From Enterobacter cloacae (GTDB lineage: Bacteria > Pseudomonadota > Gammaproteobacteria > Enterobacterales > Enterobacteriaceae), in NCBI RefSeq assembly GCF_011078175.1, contig NZ_JAALCJ010000001.1, forward strand, positions 744,001-808,000: DNA of 64,000 nucleotides. Direction: 5' to 3'. Below the pieces are notes generated by a model that was not told the origin of the DNA, did no database searches, and saw nothing but the letters and a program-made list of their open reading frames with translations. This document shows, one piece after another, positions 18,534-26,289 of the stretch (the stretch's first letter is position 1; every line of letters starts with the position of its first letter). The position numbers and the translations under genes were made by a program.

Positions 18534-18777
18534 GGTCAACATATTGTGCAGGTCTGTCTCACAGAGAATACGCCAAACCGGCAATCACCGGATGATTCAC
18601 CATACCTGTTTATTTGATTATTTTACAAAAGGAGAATGACTATACAAAACCGTTATTGATTACCACAGCACGAATTTATCCGTCAGACATTTATTTTCTC
18701 GCTATATATTTGGCGATATTTTATTGCGCTGACAAAAAATATATCTTTTATTAAATGAAACAAAAAGGAATACAATC
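18534..18777. other. AT-rich gap between the endopeptidase and arylsulfotransferase-like genes
   Basis: These 244 bases contain no convincing gene and no strong terminator, so read-through from the upstream pair is possible. A tiny frame with its own AAAAGGAG and the codons of MTIQNRY sits at 18636-18659; it begins with the same MTI as the next protein and may be a decayed gene start. The last 60 bases are very AT-rich and could hold a separate promoter. Confidence 0.5.
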
Positions 18778-20304
18778 ATGACTATTACTTATGTAAAAAC
18801 TGAACTTGCACCAGCGGATAACCAGCTCGCTGCATATATTTATTTTACGTCTGATACGCCAGTAAGTTATTCTTACACCGTATCAAAACGGACAACCAGC
18901 CCAACTAGCGTAGATTTCACCTATACTTCGGATCTGATTTATGGCGTTTCTCAAACCATAAAAATTCCCGTTATTGGTCTTTATGCGCAATATGCAAACA
19001 GCGTGCAGGTCGTGTTTAAGGATGAAACTGGAGCTGAAGTTTTCAATCAAGCATATACTATTAGCACCGAAGATCAGGTATACGATACATCCGTCATTTT
19101 CCATCTCGATATTGAACAAACCGATCCTGCACGCTTTACTTCTGTATGGGGAAACAGCTGGTTAATGGAATCCACAGGTCGCGGTTACGACCAAAATGGT
19201 GACCTGCGCTTTAACTTCTTAACGGTTTACCATCTCCAGCCGTTGAGGATCCATAATGGCTATCTGTATACCGGTACTGATGAAGATATGTCGTGGTACG
19301 GTCGTCGTTTTTTCAAAATTGACATTATGGGCAATGTCGTCCTTGAATTCGACATGCGTGATTCTGATGGCAATCATTATGCGAATACTCACGATGTAGT
19401 CTGGGATTCGGCGGGTGACATTTATATGTTTGGCACCGACAGCCCTAACCGACTCTCCAATACGATGGCGCAAGATGCTGTGGTTCTTAAATTCAACGAT
19501 CGGACAGGGAAAATGATATGGGCGAAAAACTATACCAGTGAATATAGTGGCTCTCAAATATTGAATAACAATACCCCTAATGATGTTCATTTTAACTCAC
19601 TCACATGGATTGCAGAGAGTCCAAACAACGAAGAAGCCGTTATTGTGCATTCTCGTACAACGAGTACAACGTTTGGTATCTCTATCGTTGATGGCAGCAT
19701 CTTGTGGGCAATCGATACAGGTAATTTCAACCCTCAGTTCCCGGCAAAACAAGCGACTACACATATTGATAACGCTGGTATTACTCACTTTGAAAATGGT
19801 GCTCACACCGTGTGTATCACTAATAACAGTGCGTTTTCCGAAAATATCGATCCAACTGTAGGGAAATTTGTCTTATCCGTATTTGATAATAGATCTTGCG
19901 TAGATGAGACTGGAAACCCTGTTATTCGTCCGATGAATGATGAAGCAACAACGGATCCCTATCAAACCGATCCCGCCCGCATTCTGTTCTATGCGGTAGA
20001 TTTAGCAGCCGGTACCGCCGTTGAGATTCACGCACCGATTGAACTCCCAACGACGCCTGTCATCCAATGGACTGACTTTATGGGAAGCGTGTTTGACCAT
20101 GGCGATTACTTCACTATTTTCACCTGTCACGCGCGGTCATTCTTTATCAGTGATGTGGACGGTAATATGATTGCCTCTATCTACGATGTGATTTCTTTAC
20201 CTGATGGTGCACCTCAATTCCCTGGGGAGGGTTACCGTGCAAGATTGTTTAACGAAACGGAGCTTACTGACGTAATCACTGCGGCATCCATTCATGCAAA
20301 TTAA
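18778..20304 (+). CDS. arylsulfotransferase (AssT)-family protein without signal peptide
   Basis: A 508 aa protein that matches the arylsulfate sulfotransferase family, which moves sulfuryl groups from phenolic sulfates to other phenols without PAPS. An N-terminal beta-sandwich domain (residues 1-100, with IPVIGLYAQYANSVQVVF) is followed by a six-bladed propeller. Candidate active-site residues by motif are H205 (NTHDVVWD), H271 (DVHFNSL), R293 (HSR) and H343 (GAHTV, the likely sulfated His). Family members in Gram-negatives are normally periplasmic and paired with DsbL/DsbI; here residue 1 leads straight into the first domain with no export signal and no dsb genes nearby. It sits 244 bases behind the holin/endopeptidase pair and ends at a strong terminator. 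Confidence 0.75.
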   Translation: MTITYVKTELAPADNQLAAYIYFTSDTPVSYSYTVSKRTTSPTSVDFTYTSDLIYGVSQTIKIPVIGLYAQYANSVQVVFKDETGAEVFNQAYTISTEDQVYDTSVIFHLDIEQTDPARFTSVWGNSWLMESTGRGYDQNGDLRFNFLTVYHLQPLRIHNGYLYTGTDEDMSWYGRRFFKIDIMGNVVLEFDMRDSDGNHYANTHDVVWDSAGDIYMFGTDSPNRLSNTMAQDAVVLKFNDRTGKMIWAKNYTSEYSGSQILNNNTPNDVHFNSLTWIAESPNNEEAVIVHSRTTSTTFGISIVDGSILWAIDTGNFNPQFPAKQATTHIDNAGITHFENGAHTVCITNNSAFSENIDPTVGKFVLSVFDNRSCVDETGNPVIRPMNDEATTDPYQTDPARILFYAVDLAAGTAVEIHAPIELPTTPVIQWTDFMGSVFDHGDYFTIFTCHARSFFISDVDGNMIASIYDVISLPDGAPQFPGEGYRARLFNETELTDVITAASIHAN

Positions 20305-20378
20305 TAAATTGATGTAATAAAAACATAAGCAGCTGATCGGCAGGTTATAACACCCCCTTGATCTCACTGCGGATGTTA

Positions 20379-20418
20379 AAAGGGTTCATGTAGCTGCATG
20401 AACCCTTTCGTTTTATAC
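20379..20418 (+). terminator. terminator after the arylsulfotransferase-like gene
   Basis: Perfect 12 bp stem AAAGGGTTCATG/CATGAACCCTTT with a 6-base loop, then CGTTTTATA. It separates two convergent genes. A closely related hairpin with the same core lies at 23367-23394. Confidence 0.75.
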
Positions 20419-20452
20419 CCGGGACGTAGGGCATATTTTTCACCGAATAAAT

Positions 20453-21601
20453 TTAGCCGACACGCGTCCCCGATAACGTTTGTGTCAGTTTATCGTTATA
20501 CTCGTGCGCCAGGGAAATGAAAATTTGCATTACGCGGCCAGCGGATAGTTTCGCACTGTCCGAAAATTCAGCGTGTTTGTATAGCCAGTGGCTAAAGCGC
20601 CTGCTGGCCCTTAATGTGAGCATTTTAGCGTTACGCTTGTCCCCCCCCGTTAACGGACATGCCATCCTGCGATTATTCCCCTGCCCCCAAAGTTGCCACT
20701 GAGTTTGCCACCAGCCGTGCTGCGTTGTCCTCAGAAAAATCCAGGGTATATCACTTTCCTCTTCATTGATTTCCTCTTCTATATACCAAAGCTCACCTTT
20801 CCGCTGGCGAAAAAGATCTGCCCAGGCGGTGATAACGGCCCCCCGAAGAAAGCATTCGTGGGAAATAACGTGTGTTTTTACCTGAGGGAAAAGAATGTTC
20901 AGAACCCGGAAATGCCCGTGAGCCGCAATAACGGGACGCAGGATCGCCCCTCTGGCGTTACGTTTGAGAGCCGCACTTCCATACTGAATCTCATCAAACT
21001 GGCTCCGACGAAGAAATTGGGTCTCGCGCATATCTACGCGATTTACGATATCACGATGGAGCAAATCAGGCTCACTATTCCCGCGCCAGTGATACCGTAA
21101 CGTTTCACCGCTGACATGCGGAGTAAAATTTGTGGAGATATGAAGAACACTACCGCGATCGGCGTCGAAACTGAGAAGAACATACAGTTTCTGTTTTGCA
21201 CTGCTCCCCTGGAACGGTACAACCAGTGAAATAGTTTCAATTCGCTCTGGGGGGACGATTTTTCTTTTTGTTTGCTGTTTGGGTGTCCAGACTTTTTTGC
21301 AGGCTCGGCACTGTACGCGCTGTGTTCTCTGTGGATTATAACCATAACAAATATTTTCCTGGCTATAACATTCAGGGCAAAAATAACCATTTTCAATAGC
21401 ATATGCGCTTAAGTGAGCAGAAAGCCATTCATTAAATTGTTGTTCGTCAAACAGAGGAGGATAACTCCCGCATGCCCGACAGTGCAGTGCAGGATATCCC
21501 AACCTATAATCTGGCCAACTGTAATCCGCAGAGGAAGATATTGGTAGCCCTAAATTTCGGCAACCAAACGATTTACAGGTATTAATAATAAATGTAGCCA
21601 A
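20453..21601 (-). CDS. zinc-ribbon protein of unknown function (IS1 InsA-like N-terminus)
   Basis: I do not recognise this 382 aa protein. The first 110 residues carry two apparent zinc ribbons: C9-x4-C14 with C41-x2-C44, and C75-x2-C78 (FCPEC) with C98-x2-C101 (QCRAC), the second followed by KKVWTPK. This second pattern is like the N-terminus of InsA-type transposase subunits, which bind DNA. The remaining 270 residues contain no visible DDE or DEDD catalytic triad and are rich in aromatic and basic residues (WYIEEE, GWWQTQWQLWGQG). There are no inverted repeats at its ends, so it is not a recognisable insertion sequence. It is convergent with the arylsulfotransferase-like gene and divergent from the nucleotidase gene, so it could be a regulator of the island; that is a guess. 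Confidence 0.6.
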   Translation of the reverse strand: MATFIINTCKSFGCRNLGLPISSSADYSWPDYRLGYPALHCRACGSYPPLFDEQQFNEWLSAHLSAYAIENGYFCPECYSQENICYGYNPQRTQRVQCRACKKVWTPKQQTKRKIVPPERIETISLVVPFQGSSAKQKLYVLLSFDADRGSVLHISTNFTPHVSGETLRYHWRGNSEPDLLHRDIVNRVDMRETQFLRRSQFDEIQYGSAALKRNARGAILRPVIAAHGHFRVLNILFPQVKTHVISHECFLRGAVITAWADLFRQRKGELWYIEEEINEEESDIPWIFLRTTQHGWWQTQWQLWGQGNNRRMACPLTGGDKRNAKMLTLRASRRFSHWLYKHAEFSDSAKLSAGRVMQIFISLAHEYNDKLTQTLSGTRVG

Positions 21602-21661
21602 TATGAATCACCAACGATTTTAAAAGGTCGGCGATTTTGCCTGATAACTACAGGTTGATTG

Positions 21662-21703
21662 TGTGAGCAGACTCGCATAAAAAACGTTTTCAGAATGTAA
21701 AGT
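21662..21703 (+). promoter_or_regulatory. CRP-like site and possible class II promoter of the first nucleotidase gene
   Basis: TGTGAGCAGACTCGCA (21662-21677) matches the CRP consensus in 9 of 10 conserved positions. A TAAAGT element at 21698-21703 would put the start at about 21710 with the site centred at -40.5, the same geometry as at 17712. A second -10-like TATATA at 21714 is too close to the gene. Weaker than the first site and unproven. Confidence 0.45.
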
Positions 21704-21736
21704 AGCCAATCTTTATATAACTGAAAGGAACGGATT

Positions 21737-23290
21737 ATGAATATTAAAGCGGTTACCGCGGGTATTCTGTTGGCATTACCATTTTGGGCCTGCGCCAAGG
21801 ATGTCACGCTTATTTATACCAACGACCTCCACGCTCATGTGGAACCTTATAAAGTCCCATGGATTGCTGATGGCAAACGCGATGTCGGTGGTTGGGCGAA
21901 TATCACCACTCTGGTAAAAGCGGAAAAGCAAAAAAGTAAAGCAACATGGTTTTTCGATGCAGGCGACTATTTTACGGGTCCTTACATCAGTAGCTTAACC
22001 AAGGGTAAAGCTATTATTGACATTATGAATACAATGCCTTTTGATGCCGTCACGATAGGTAATCATGAATTTGATCACGGCTGGGATAATACATTGTTGC
22101 AGTTAAGTCAGGCGAAATTTCCAGTTGTACAGGGCAACATATTTTATCAGAACAGCAGCAAATTATTCTGGGATAAGCCTTATACCATCATCGAAAAAGA
22201 GGGTGTGAAAATTGGCGTCATTGGATTGCACGGCGTGTTTGCCTTCAATGATACTGTTTCTGCGGCAACACGCGTAGGAATTGAAGCGCGAGATGAAATT
22301 AAGTGGCTGCAAAGCTATCTCGATGAGCTAAAAGGAAAAGTTGACCTAACCGTATTACTGGTTCATGAAGGAACGCCAGCGCGCCAGTCAAGCATGGGGG
22401 GAACAGACGTACGACGTGCGCTGGATAAAGATATTCAAACCGCAAGCCAGGTAAAAGGTCTGGATATTCTGATAACGGGACATGCTCATGTCGGTACACC
22501 TGAACCAATTAAAGTAGGCAATACGCTGATCCTCTCGACCGACAGCGGCGGCATTGATGTCGGAAAACTGGTACTGGACTACACGAAGCCGCATCAGTTT
22601 ACGGTGAAAAATTTCGAGCTTAAAACCCTTTACGCAGATGAGTGGAAGCCCGATCCACAAACGAAACAGGTCATAGACGGCTGGAATAAGAAACTTGATA
22701 AAGTGGTTCAACAAACGGTGGCACAGTCGCCGGTTGAACTGACGCGTGCGTATGGTGAATCAGCCTCGCTGGGAAATCTGGCTGCCGATGCTTTACTGGC
22801 GGCTGCGGGTAAAGATACCCAGTTAGCCTTGACCAACTCGGGGGGGATTCGCAATGAGATCCCCTCCGGCCCAATTACGATGGGTGGCGTCATTAGTACG
22901 TTCCCATTCCCTAACGAGCTGGCCACGATGGATCTCACGGGTAAACAATTACGCACTTTGATGGAACATGCCGCAGGTTTAAGTAATGGCGTTTTGCAGG
23001 TATCTAAAGGCGTGGAGATGAAGTATGACAGCAGTAAACCGGTCGGTCAGCGGGTCGTGGTATTTACATTAAATGGCAAGCCAATTGAGGATGCAACAGT
23101 CTACCACATTGCCACCCAGAGTTTCCTTGCTGATGGCGGTGATGGTTTTACGACATTTACCGAGGGTAAAGCACGTAATACCACAGGCGGCTACTATGTT
23201 TCTAACGCTGTGATCGATTACTTCAAGGCGGGCAATACCATTACGGATGAGCAAATCAACGGGATGCGCGTTGCTGACGTGAAAAAATAA
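21737..23290 (+). CDS. UshA-family periplasmic 5'-nucleotidase, copy A
   Basis: A 517 aa periplasmic metallophosphoesterase of the 5'-nucleotidase/UDP-sugar hydrolase family. Signal peptide 1-20 (ending ACA). The N-terminal dimetal domain has D30-x-H32 (TNDLHAH), G-D77 (FDAGDYF), N109-H110-E (GNHEFDHG) and the ITGHAHVG motif; the C-terminal substrate-binding domain has [12 protein letters not shown] and FLADGGDGF. This suggests release of nucleosides and phosphate from extracellular nucleotides, but UshA-type enzymes are broad and the true substrate is open. It is about 60 percent identical by eye to the next gene, a tandem paralogue. It is not ushA itself, which is elsewhere in enterobacterial chromosomes. 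Confidence 0.85.
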   Translation: MNIKAVTAGILLALPFWACAKDVTLIYTNDLHAHVEPYKVPWIADGKRDVGGWANITTLVKAEKQKSKATWFFDAGDYFTGPYISSLTKGKAIIDIMNTMPFDAVTIGNHEFDHGWDNTLLQLSQAKFPVVQGNIFYQNSSKLFWDKPYTIIEKEGVKIGVIGLHGVFAFNDTVSAATRVGIEARDEIKWLQSYLDELKGKVDLTVLLVHEGTPARQSSMGGTDVRRALDKDIQTASQVKGLDILITGHAHVGTPEPIKVGNTLILSTDSGGIDVGKLVLDYTKPHQFTVKNFELKTLYADEWKPDPQTKQVIDGWNKKLDKVVQQTVAQSPVELTRAYGESASLGNLAADALLAAAGKDTQLALTNSGGIRNEIPSGPITMGGVISTFPFPNELATMDLTGKQLRTLMEHAAGLSNGVLQVSKGVEMKYDSSKPVGQRVVVFTLNGKPIEDATVYHIATQSFLADGGDGFTTFTEGKARNTTGGYYVSNAVIDYFKAGNTITDEQINGMRVADVKK

Positions 23291-23366
23291 ATGCCCTTAC
23301 CGTACATTCTTTTTGCGTCGCATTGGTGATGAATGCGTTGAAATGAATGTCATGAAATAACAGTTT

Positions 23367-23394
23367 AAGGGTTCATACGTCAGCATGAACCCTT
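23367..23394 (+). terminator. hairpin between the two nucleotidase genes
   Basis: Stem AAGGGTTCAT/ATGAACCCTT with an 8-base loop, 76 bases behind copy A and just before copy B; flanking AGTTT/AAACT can extend it with a bulge. Its core equals that of the hairpin at 20379. Only a short T-run follows, so it may attenuate rather than fully stop transcription. Confidence 0.55.
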
Positions 23395-23429
23395 GTTTAA
23401 ACTATCGTCTTTATTCAAGGGTATTGATT

Positions 23430-24992
23430 ATGATGAAAAATATAAAGCTTAGTCTGATTACGTTGTGCTTGTCCGCAACGCTAACCGCACCAGTTAGTGC
23501 GAAAGATGTGACCATTTATTATACCAACGATCTGCATGCGCATGTCTCTCCAGGGAAACTAGCCACCGTTGATAAAGAACGCCTGGTAGGCGGTTTTGCT
23601 AATATCGCAACCATCGTCAATGATGCCAAGAAAAAAAGTAAAGATGTCTTTTTTTTTGATGCGGGGGATTATTTTACCGGACCTTATATAAGCACCCTGA
23701 CCAAAGGTGAGGCAATCATTGATATTATGAACACTATGCCTTTTGATGCGGTATCAGTGGGGAACCACGAATTTGACCATGGCGTTGATAACATGGTTAA
23801 ACAGTTATCAAAAGCAAACTTCCCTATTTTATTAGGTAATGTTTTTTATAGCAACAGTGAGAAACCGGTCTGGAATAAACCCTGGACAATTGTCGAAAAA
23901 GATGGCATCAAAATTGGCGTAATCGGGGTGCATCAAAAATTTGCATTTTATGACACGATTGCAGCGAAGGCGTACGCTGGCTCAGAGGCTCGCGATGAAG
24001 TGCCTTATATTCAAAAAGGGCTTGACGCGTTAAAAGGGAAAGTTGATATCATCGTGTTGCTTATCCACGAAGGTACGCCTGCGCGGCAATCCAGTTACGG
24101 GAATAAAGACGTAGCCAGAATGCTGCAAGCCGATATCGATACCGCAAAGAAATTTAAGGGTATTGATGTATTAATTACAGGCCATGCGCATGTAGGGACG
24201 CCTGAGCCAATTAAAGTTAATGATACACTCATTGTTTCAACAGATGCCTATGGCACTGACATTGGTAAATTAGTATTGGATTTTAATCCTCAGACGAAGA
24301 AAATTGAGCGTTACAATGGTGAATTAATCACTGTATTTGCAGATCAATATAAACCGGATCCAAAAGTCCAGGCCAGAATTGATGAGTGGAATGCTAAGCT
24401 GAAAACAATTACTGACCAGGTGATTGGGTCGACGACCGCCCCCTTCACGCGCTCTTATGGTGAATCATCACCTGTCGGCAATCTAATAATCGATGCCATG
24501 ATGGCTAAAACGCCTGATGCCGTCCTGAGATTACAAAACAGCGGTGGGATACGTGCTGATTTTCCTCAAGGAAATTTAAAATACGGTGATGTCATTACCA
24601 CCTTCCCCTTCAACAACGATCTGGTTGAAATGGATCTTACCGGAAAAGATCTCACCGACTTAATGATTCATGCAACTAACCTCACCAATGGTATTTTGCA
24701 GGTATCAAAAAACGTACGGGTTGAATATGACAGTAAAAAACCATTAGACAAACGGATTATTAAATTCACTGTTAACAATCAACCCATCGATCCAGCCAAA
24801 ATTTACCGGGTTGCTACACATTCATTTTGTGCGACGGGTGGAGATGGTTTTGAAGCGTTCCTGAAAGGCAAAAATATAAAGACGATTAATAGCACATCCT
24901 CTGCTGAGTCAATTATTGATTATGTGAAGAGTCATAGCCCCTTAACACCCAATCTTGAACTGCGGGTGACTGATGTGAGTGCGGCCAGATAG
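23430..24992 (+). CDS. UshA-family periplasmic 5'-nucleotidase, copy B
   Basis: A 520 aa paralogue of the preceding protein, with the same order of motifs: signal peptide ending in [48 protein letters not shown] and the C-terminal NSGGIRADFPQG and CATGGDGF. The start ATG at 23430 has AAGGGT at a good distance; an upstream in-frame ATG lies inside the hairpin and is rejected. Identity to copy A is strongest in the metal domain and falls off towards the C-terminus, so the copies probably differ in substrate. Composition is AT-rich like the rest of the island. Confidence 0.85.
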   Translation: MMKNIKLSLITLCLSATLTAPVSAKDVTIYYTNDLHAHVSPGKLATVDKERLVGGFANIATIVNDAKKKSKDVFFFDAGDYFTGPYISTLTKGEAIIDIMNTMPFDAVSVGNHEFDHGVDNMVKQLSKANFPILLGNVFYSNSEKPVWNKPWTIVEKDGIKIGVIGVHQKFAFYDTIAAKAYAGSEARDEVPYIQKGLDALKGKVDIIVLLIHEGTPARQSSYGNKDVARMLQADIDTAKKFKGIDVLITGHAHVGTPEPIKVNDTLIVSTDAYGTDIGKLVLDFNPQTKKIERYNGELITVFADQYKPDPKVQARIDEWNAKLKTITDQVIGSTTAPFTRSYGESSPVGNLIIDAMMAKTPDAVLRLQNSGGIRADFPQGNLKYGDVITTFPFNNDLVEMDLTGKDLTDLMIHATNLTNGILQVSKNVRVEYDSKKPLDKRIIKFTVNNQPIDPAKIYRVATHSFCATGGDGFEAFLKGKNIKTINSTSSAESIIDYVKSHSPLTPNLELRVTDVSAAR

Positions 24993-25172
24993 ATTAAATA
25001 AGAAGTTATGTTATGCAAGGCTGTATTGTTAATAACATTCACGTTTCTGTAGACTCTCGTTGAAGGAATATTACGTTTTGGGTTTGATTAACATTCCCCT
25101 TCTGGAAGACAGGACACAAAAGCGCTCCTGCACAAATTACTGAAATGGGGAGTAAAAACCAGACTGTCATAA

Positions 25173-25210
25173 AACAATGATGCCATTCATTGATGGATGG
25201 CATCATTGTT
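25173..25210 (-). terminator. terminator behind cbl (possibly bidirectional)
   Basis: A perfect 14 bp inverted repeat (AACAATGATGCCAT/ATGGCATCATTGTT, 10-base loop) lies 33 bases after the cbl stop and reads into TTTT on the minus strand. The 180 bases between nucleotidase copy B and this hairpin hold no supportable gene. Confidence 0.65.
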
Positions 25211-25242
25211 AAAAAGCCGGATAGTGATTCAACCTTCATGTA

Positions 25243-26193
25243 CTAAATCTGATAATCAATCGCCACTTCTTCCGGCTCCATCACCTTGCGTTTGATCTCA
25301 TCTACGGATAGCCCGGCATTGCATAGCTCGATAAAGCGCCACACATAGTTACGCTGAAGCTGCCCACGCTTAAGCCCCAGCCAGACGGTATTCGCGTCGA
25401 ACAGGTGACGCGTATCCAGGCGCAGCAGATTACCGGCTTCATATTCTCCGCCAGACTGTTCGGCCACCAGACCAATCCCCAGACCTAACTCAACGTAGGT
25501 TTTGATCACATCGGAATCTTGCGCGCTCAGCACCACGTCCGGCGTGAGCCCTTTGCGCTTGAACGCTTCATCAATGCGCGAGCGTCCGGTAATTCCCTGC
25601 CGGTAGGTGATTAGCGGCCATTTGACGATCTCTTCCAGCGTCAATGGCGAAACCTGATTCAGCGGGTGCCCGGCGGGTAACAGCAGGCTGTGGTGCCAGC
25701 GGAACCATGGGAATGCGACCAGCAGCGGGTCGTTGCTCAGCCGTTCACTGGCGATACCGATATCAGCCCCACCGTTATGCAGCAGCACTTCGATTTCCTG
25801 CGGCGTGCCCTGGATCAGTTCGAGGCGCACATCAGGGAAGATCTCACGAAATGCTTTGATAACGGGCGGAAGGCTGTAACGCGCCTGTGTATGAGTGGTG
25901 GCGATAGTCAGCACACCCGAAGCGTCGTTGGTAAAGAGATCCGCCAGCCGGCGAACGTTGCTGGCCTCGTTGAGAATGCGCTCAGCGATGGTCAGCAAGG
26001 CCTTGCCTGGCTCGGTCATACCCAGCAGGCGCTTGCCGCGACGGATAAAAATCTCAATGCCTAACTCCTCCTCCAGCTCACGGATATGTCGGCTGACGCC
26101 CGACTGAGAAGTGTAAAGCATGTTGGCGACTTCGGTCAGGTTGTAATCCCGCCTGGCCGCCTCACGAATAATTTTAAGTTGCTGGAAATTCAC
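25243..26193 (-). CDS. cbl: LysR-family sulfur-starvation regulator Cbl
   Basis: Cbl is the CysB-like activator of genes for sulfonate and sulfate-ester use during sulfur limitation (ssu, tau). The 316 aa protein starts MNFQQLKIIREAARRDYNLT as in CysB/Cbl and has the HTH LTEVANMLYTSQSGVSRHIREL; the ligand domain includes TTHTQARYSLPPVI, the sulfate/APS-binding signature shared by CysB and Cbl. Location next to nac and asn tRNA is as in E. coli and Klebsiella, so this is backbone. It marks the right end of the AT-rich island. Confidence 0.93.
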   Translation of the reverse strand: MNFQQLKIIREAARRDYNLTEVANMLYTSQSGVSRHIRELEEELGIEIFIRRGKRLLGMTEPGKALLTIAERILNEASNVRRLADLFTNDASGVLTIATTHTQARYSLPPVIKAFREIFPDVRLELIQGTPQEIEVLLHNGGADIGIASERLSNDPLLVAFPWFRWHHSLLLPAGHPLNQVSPLTLEEIVKWPLITYRQGITGRSRIDEAFKRKGLTPDVVLSAQDSDVIKTYVELGLGIGLVAEQSGGEYEAGNLLRLDTRHLFDANTVWLGLKRGQLQRNYVWRFIELCNAGLSVDEIKRKVMEPEEVAIDYQI

Positions 26194-26289
26194 GATTCAC
26201 TCCGGCGTATCTGACACAGAGCTATTGTTAGAGTCAGCCGGGCTGTAGAACAAATAATAAAAACCAGCATCTTATGCTTATTTGGAATA

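Noticed and set aside
20693..21100. A 135-codon plus-strand frame inside the zinc-ribbon gene
   Set aside because: Antisense shadow of the longer gene; no family resemblance or ribosome site.
20453..21601. Reading the zinc-ribbon gene as an insertion sequence
   Set aside because: No terminal inverted repeats, target duplication or catalytic triad could be seen.
23385..23429. Longer N-terminus for nucleotidase copy B starting at 23385
   Set aside because: It would begin inside the hairpin and put a charged extension before a good signal peptide; ATG 23430 has the better ribosome site.
25039..25239. A 66-codon minus-strand frame between nucleotidase copy B and cbl
   Set aside because: Its start lies beyond the cbl terminator hairpin and most of its N-terminus is encoded by that hairpin; no ribosome site.
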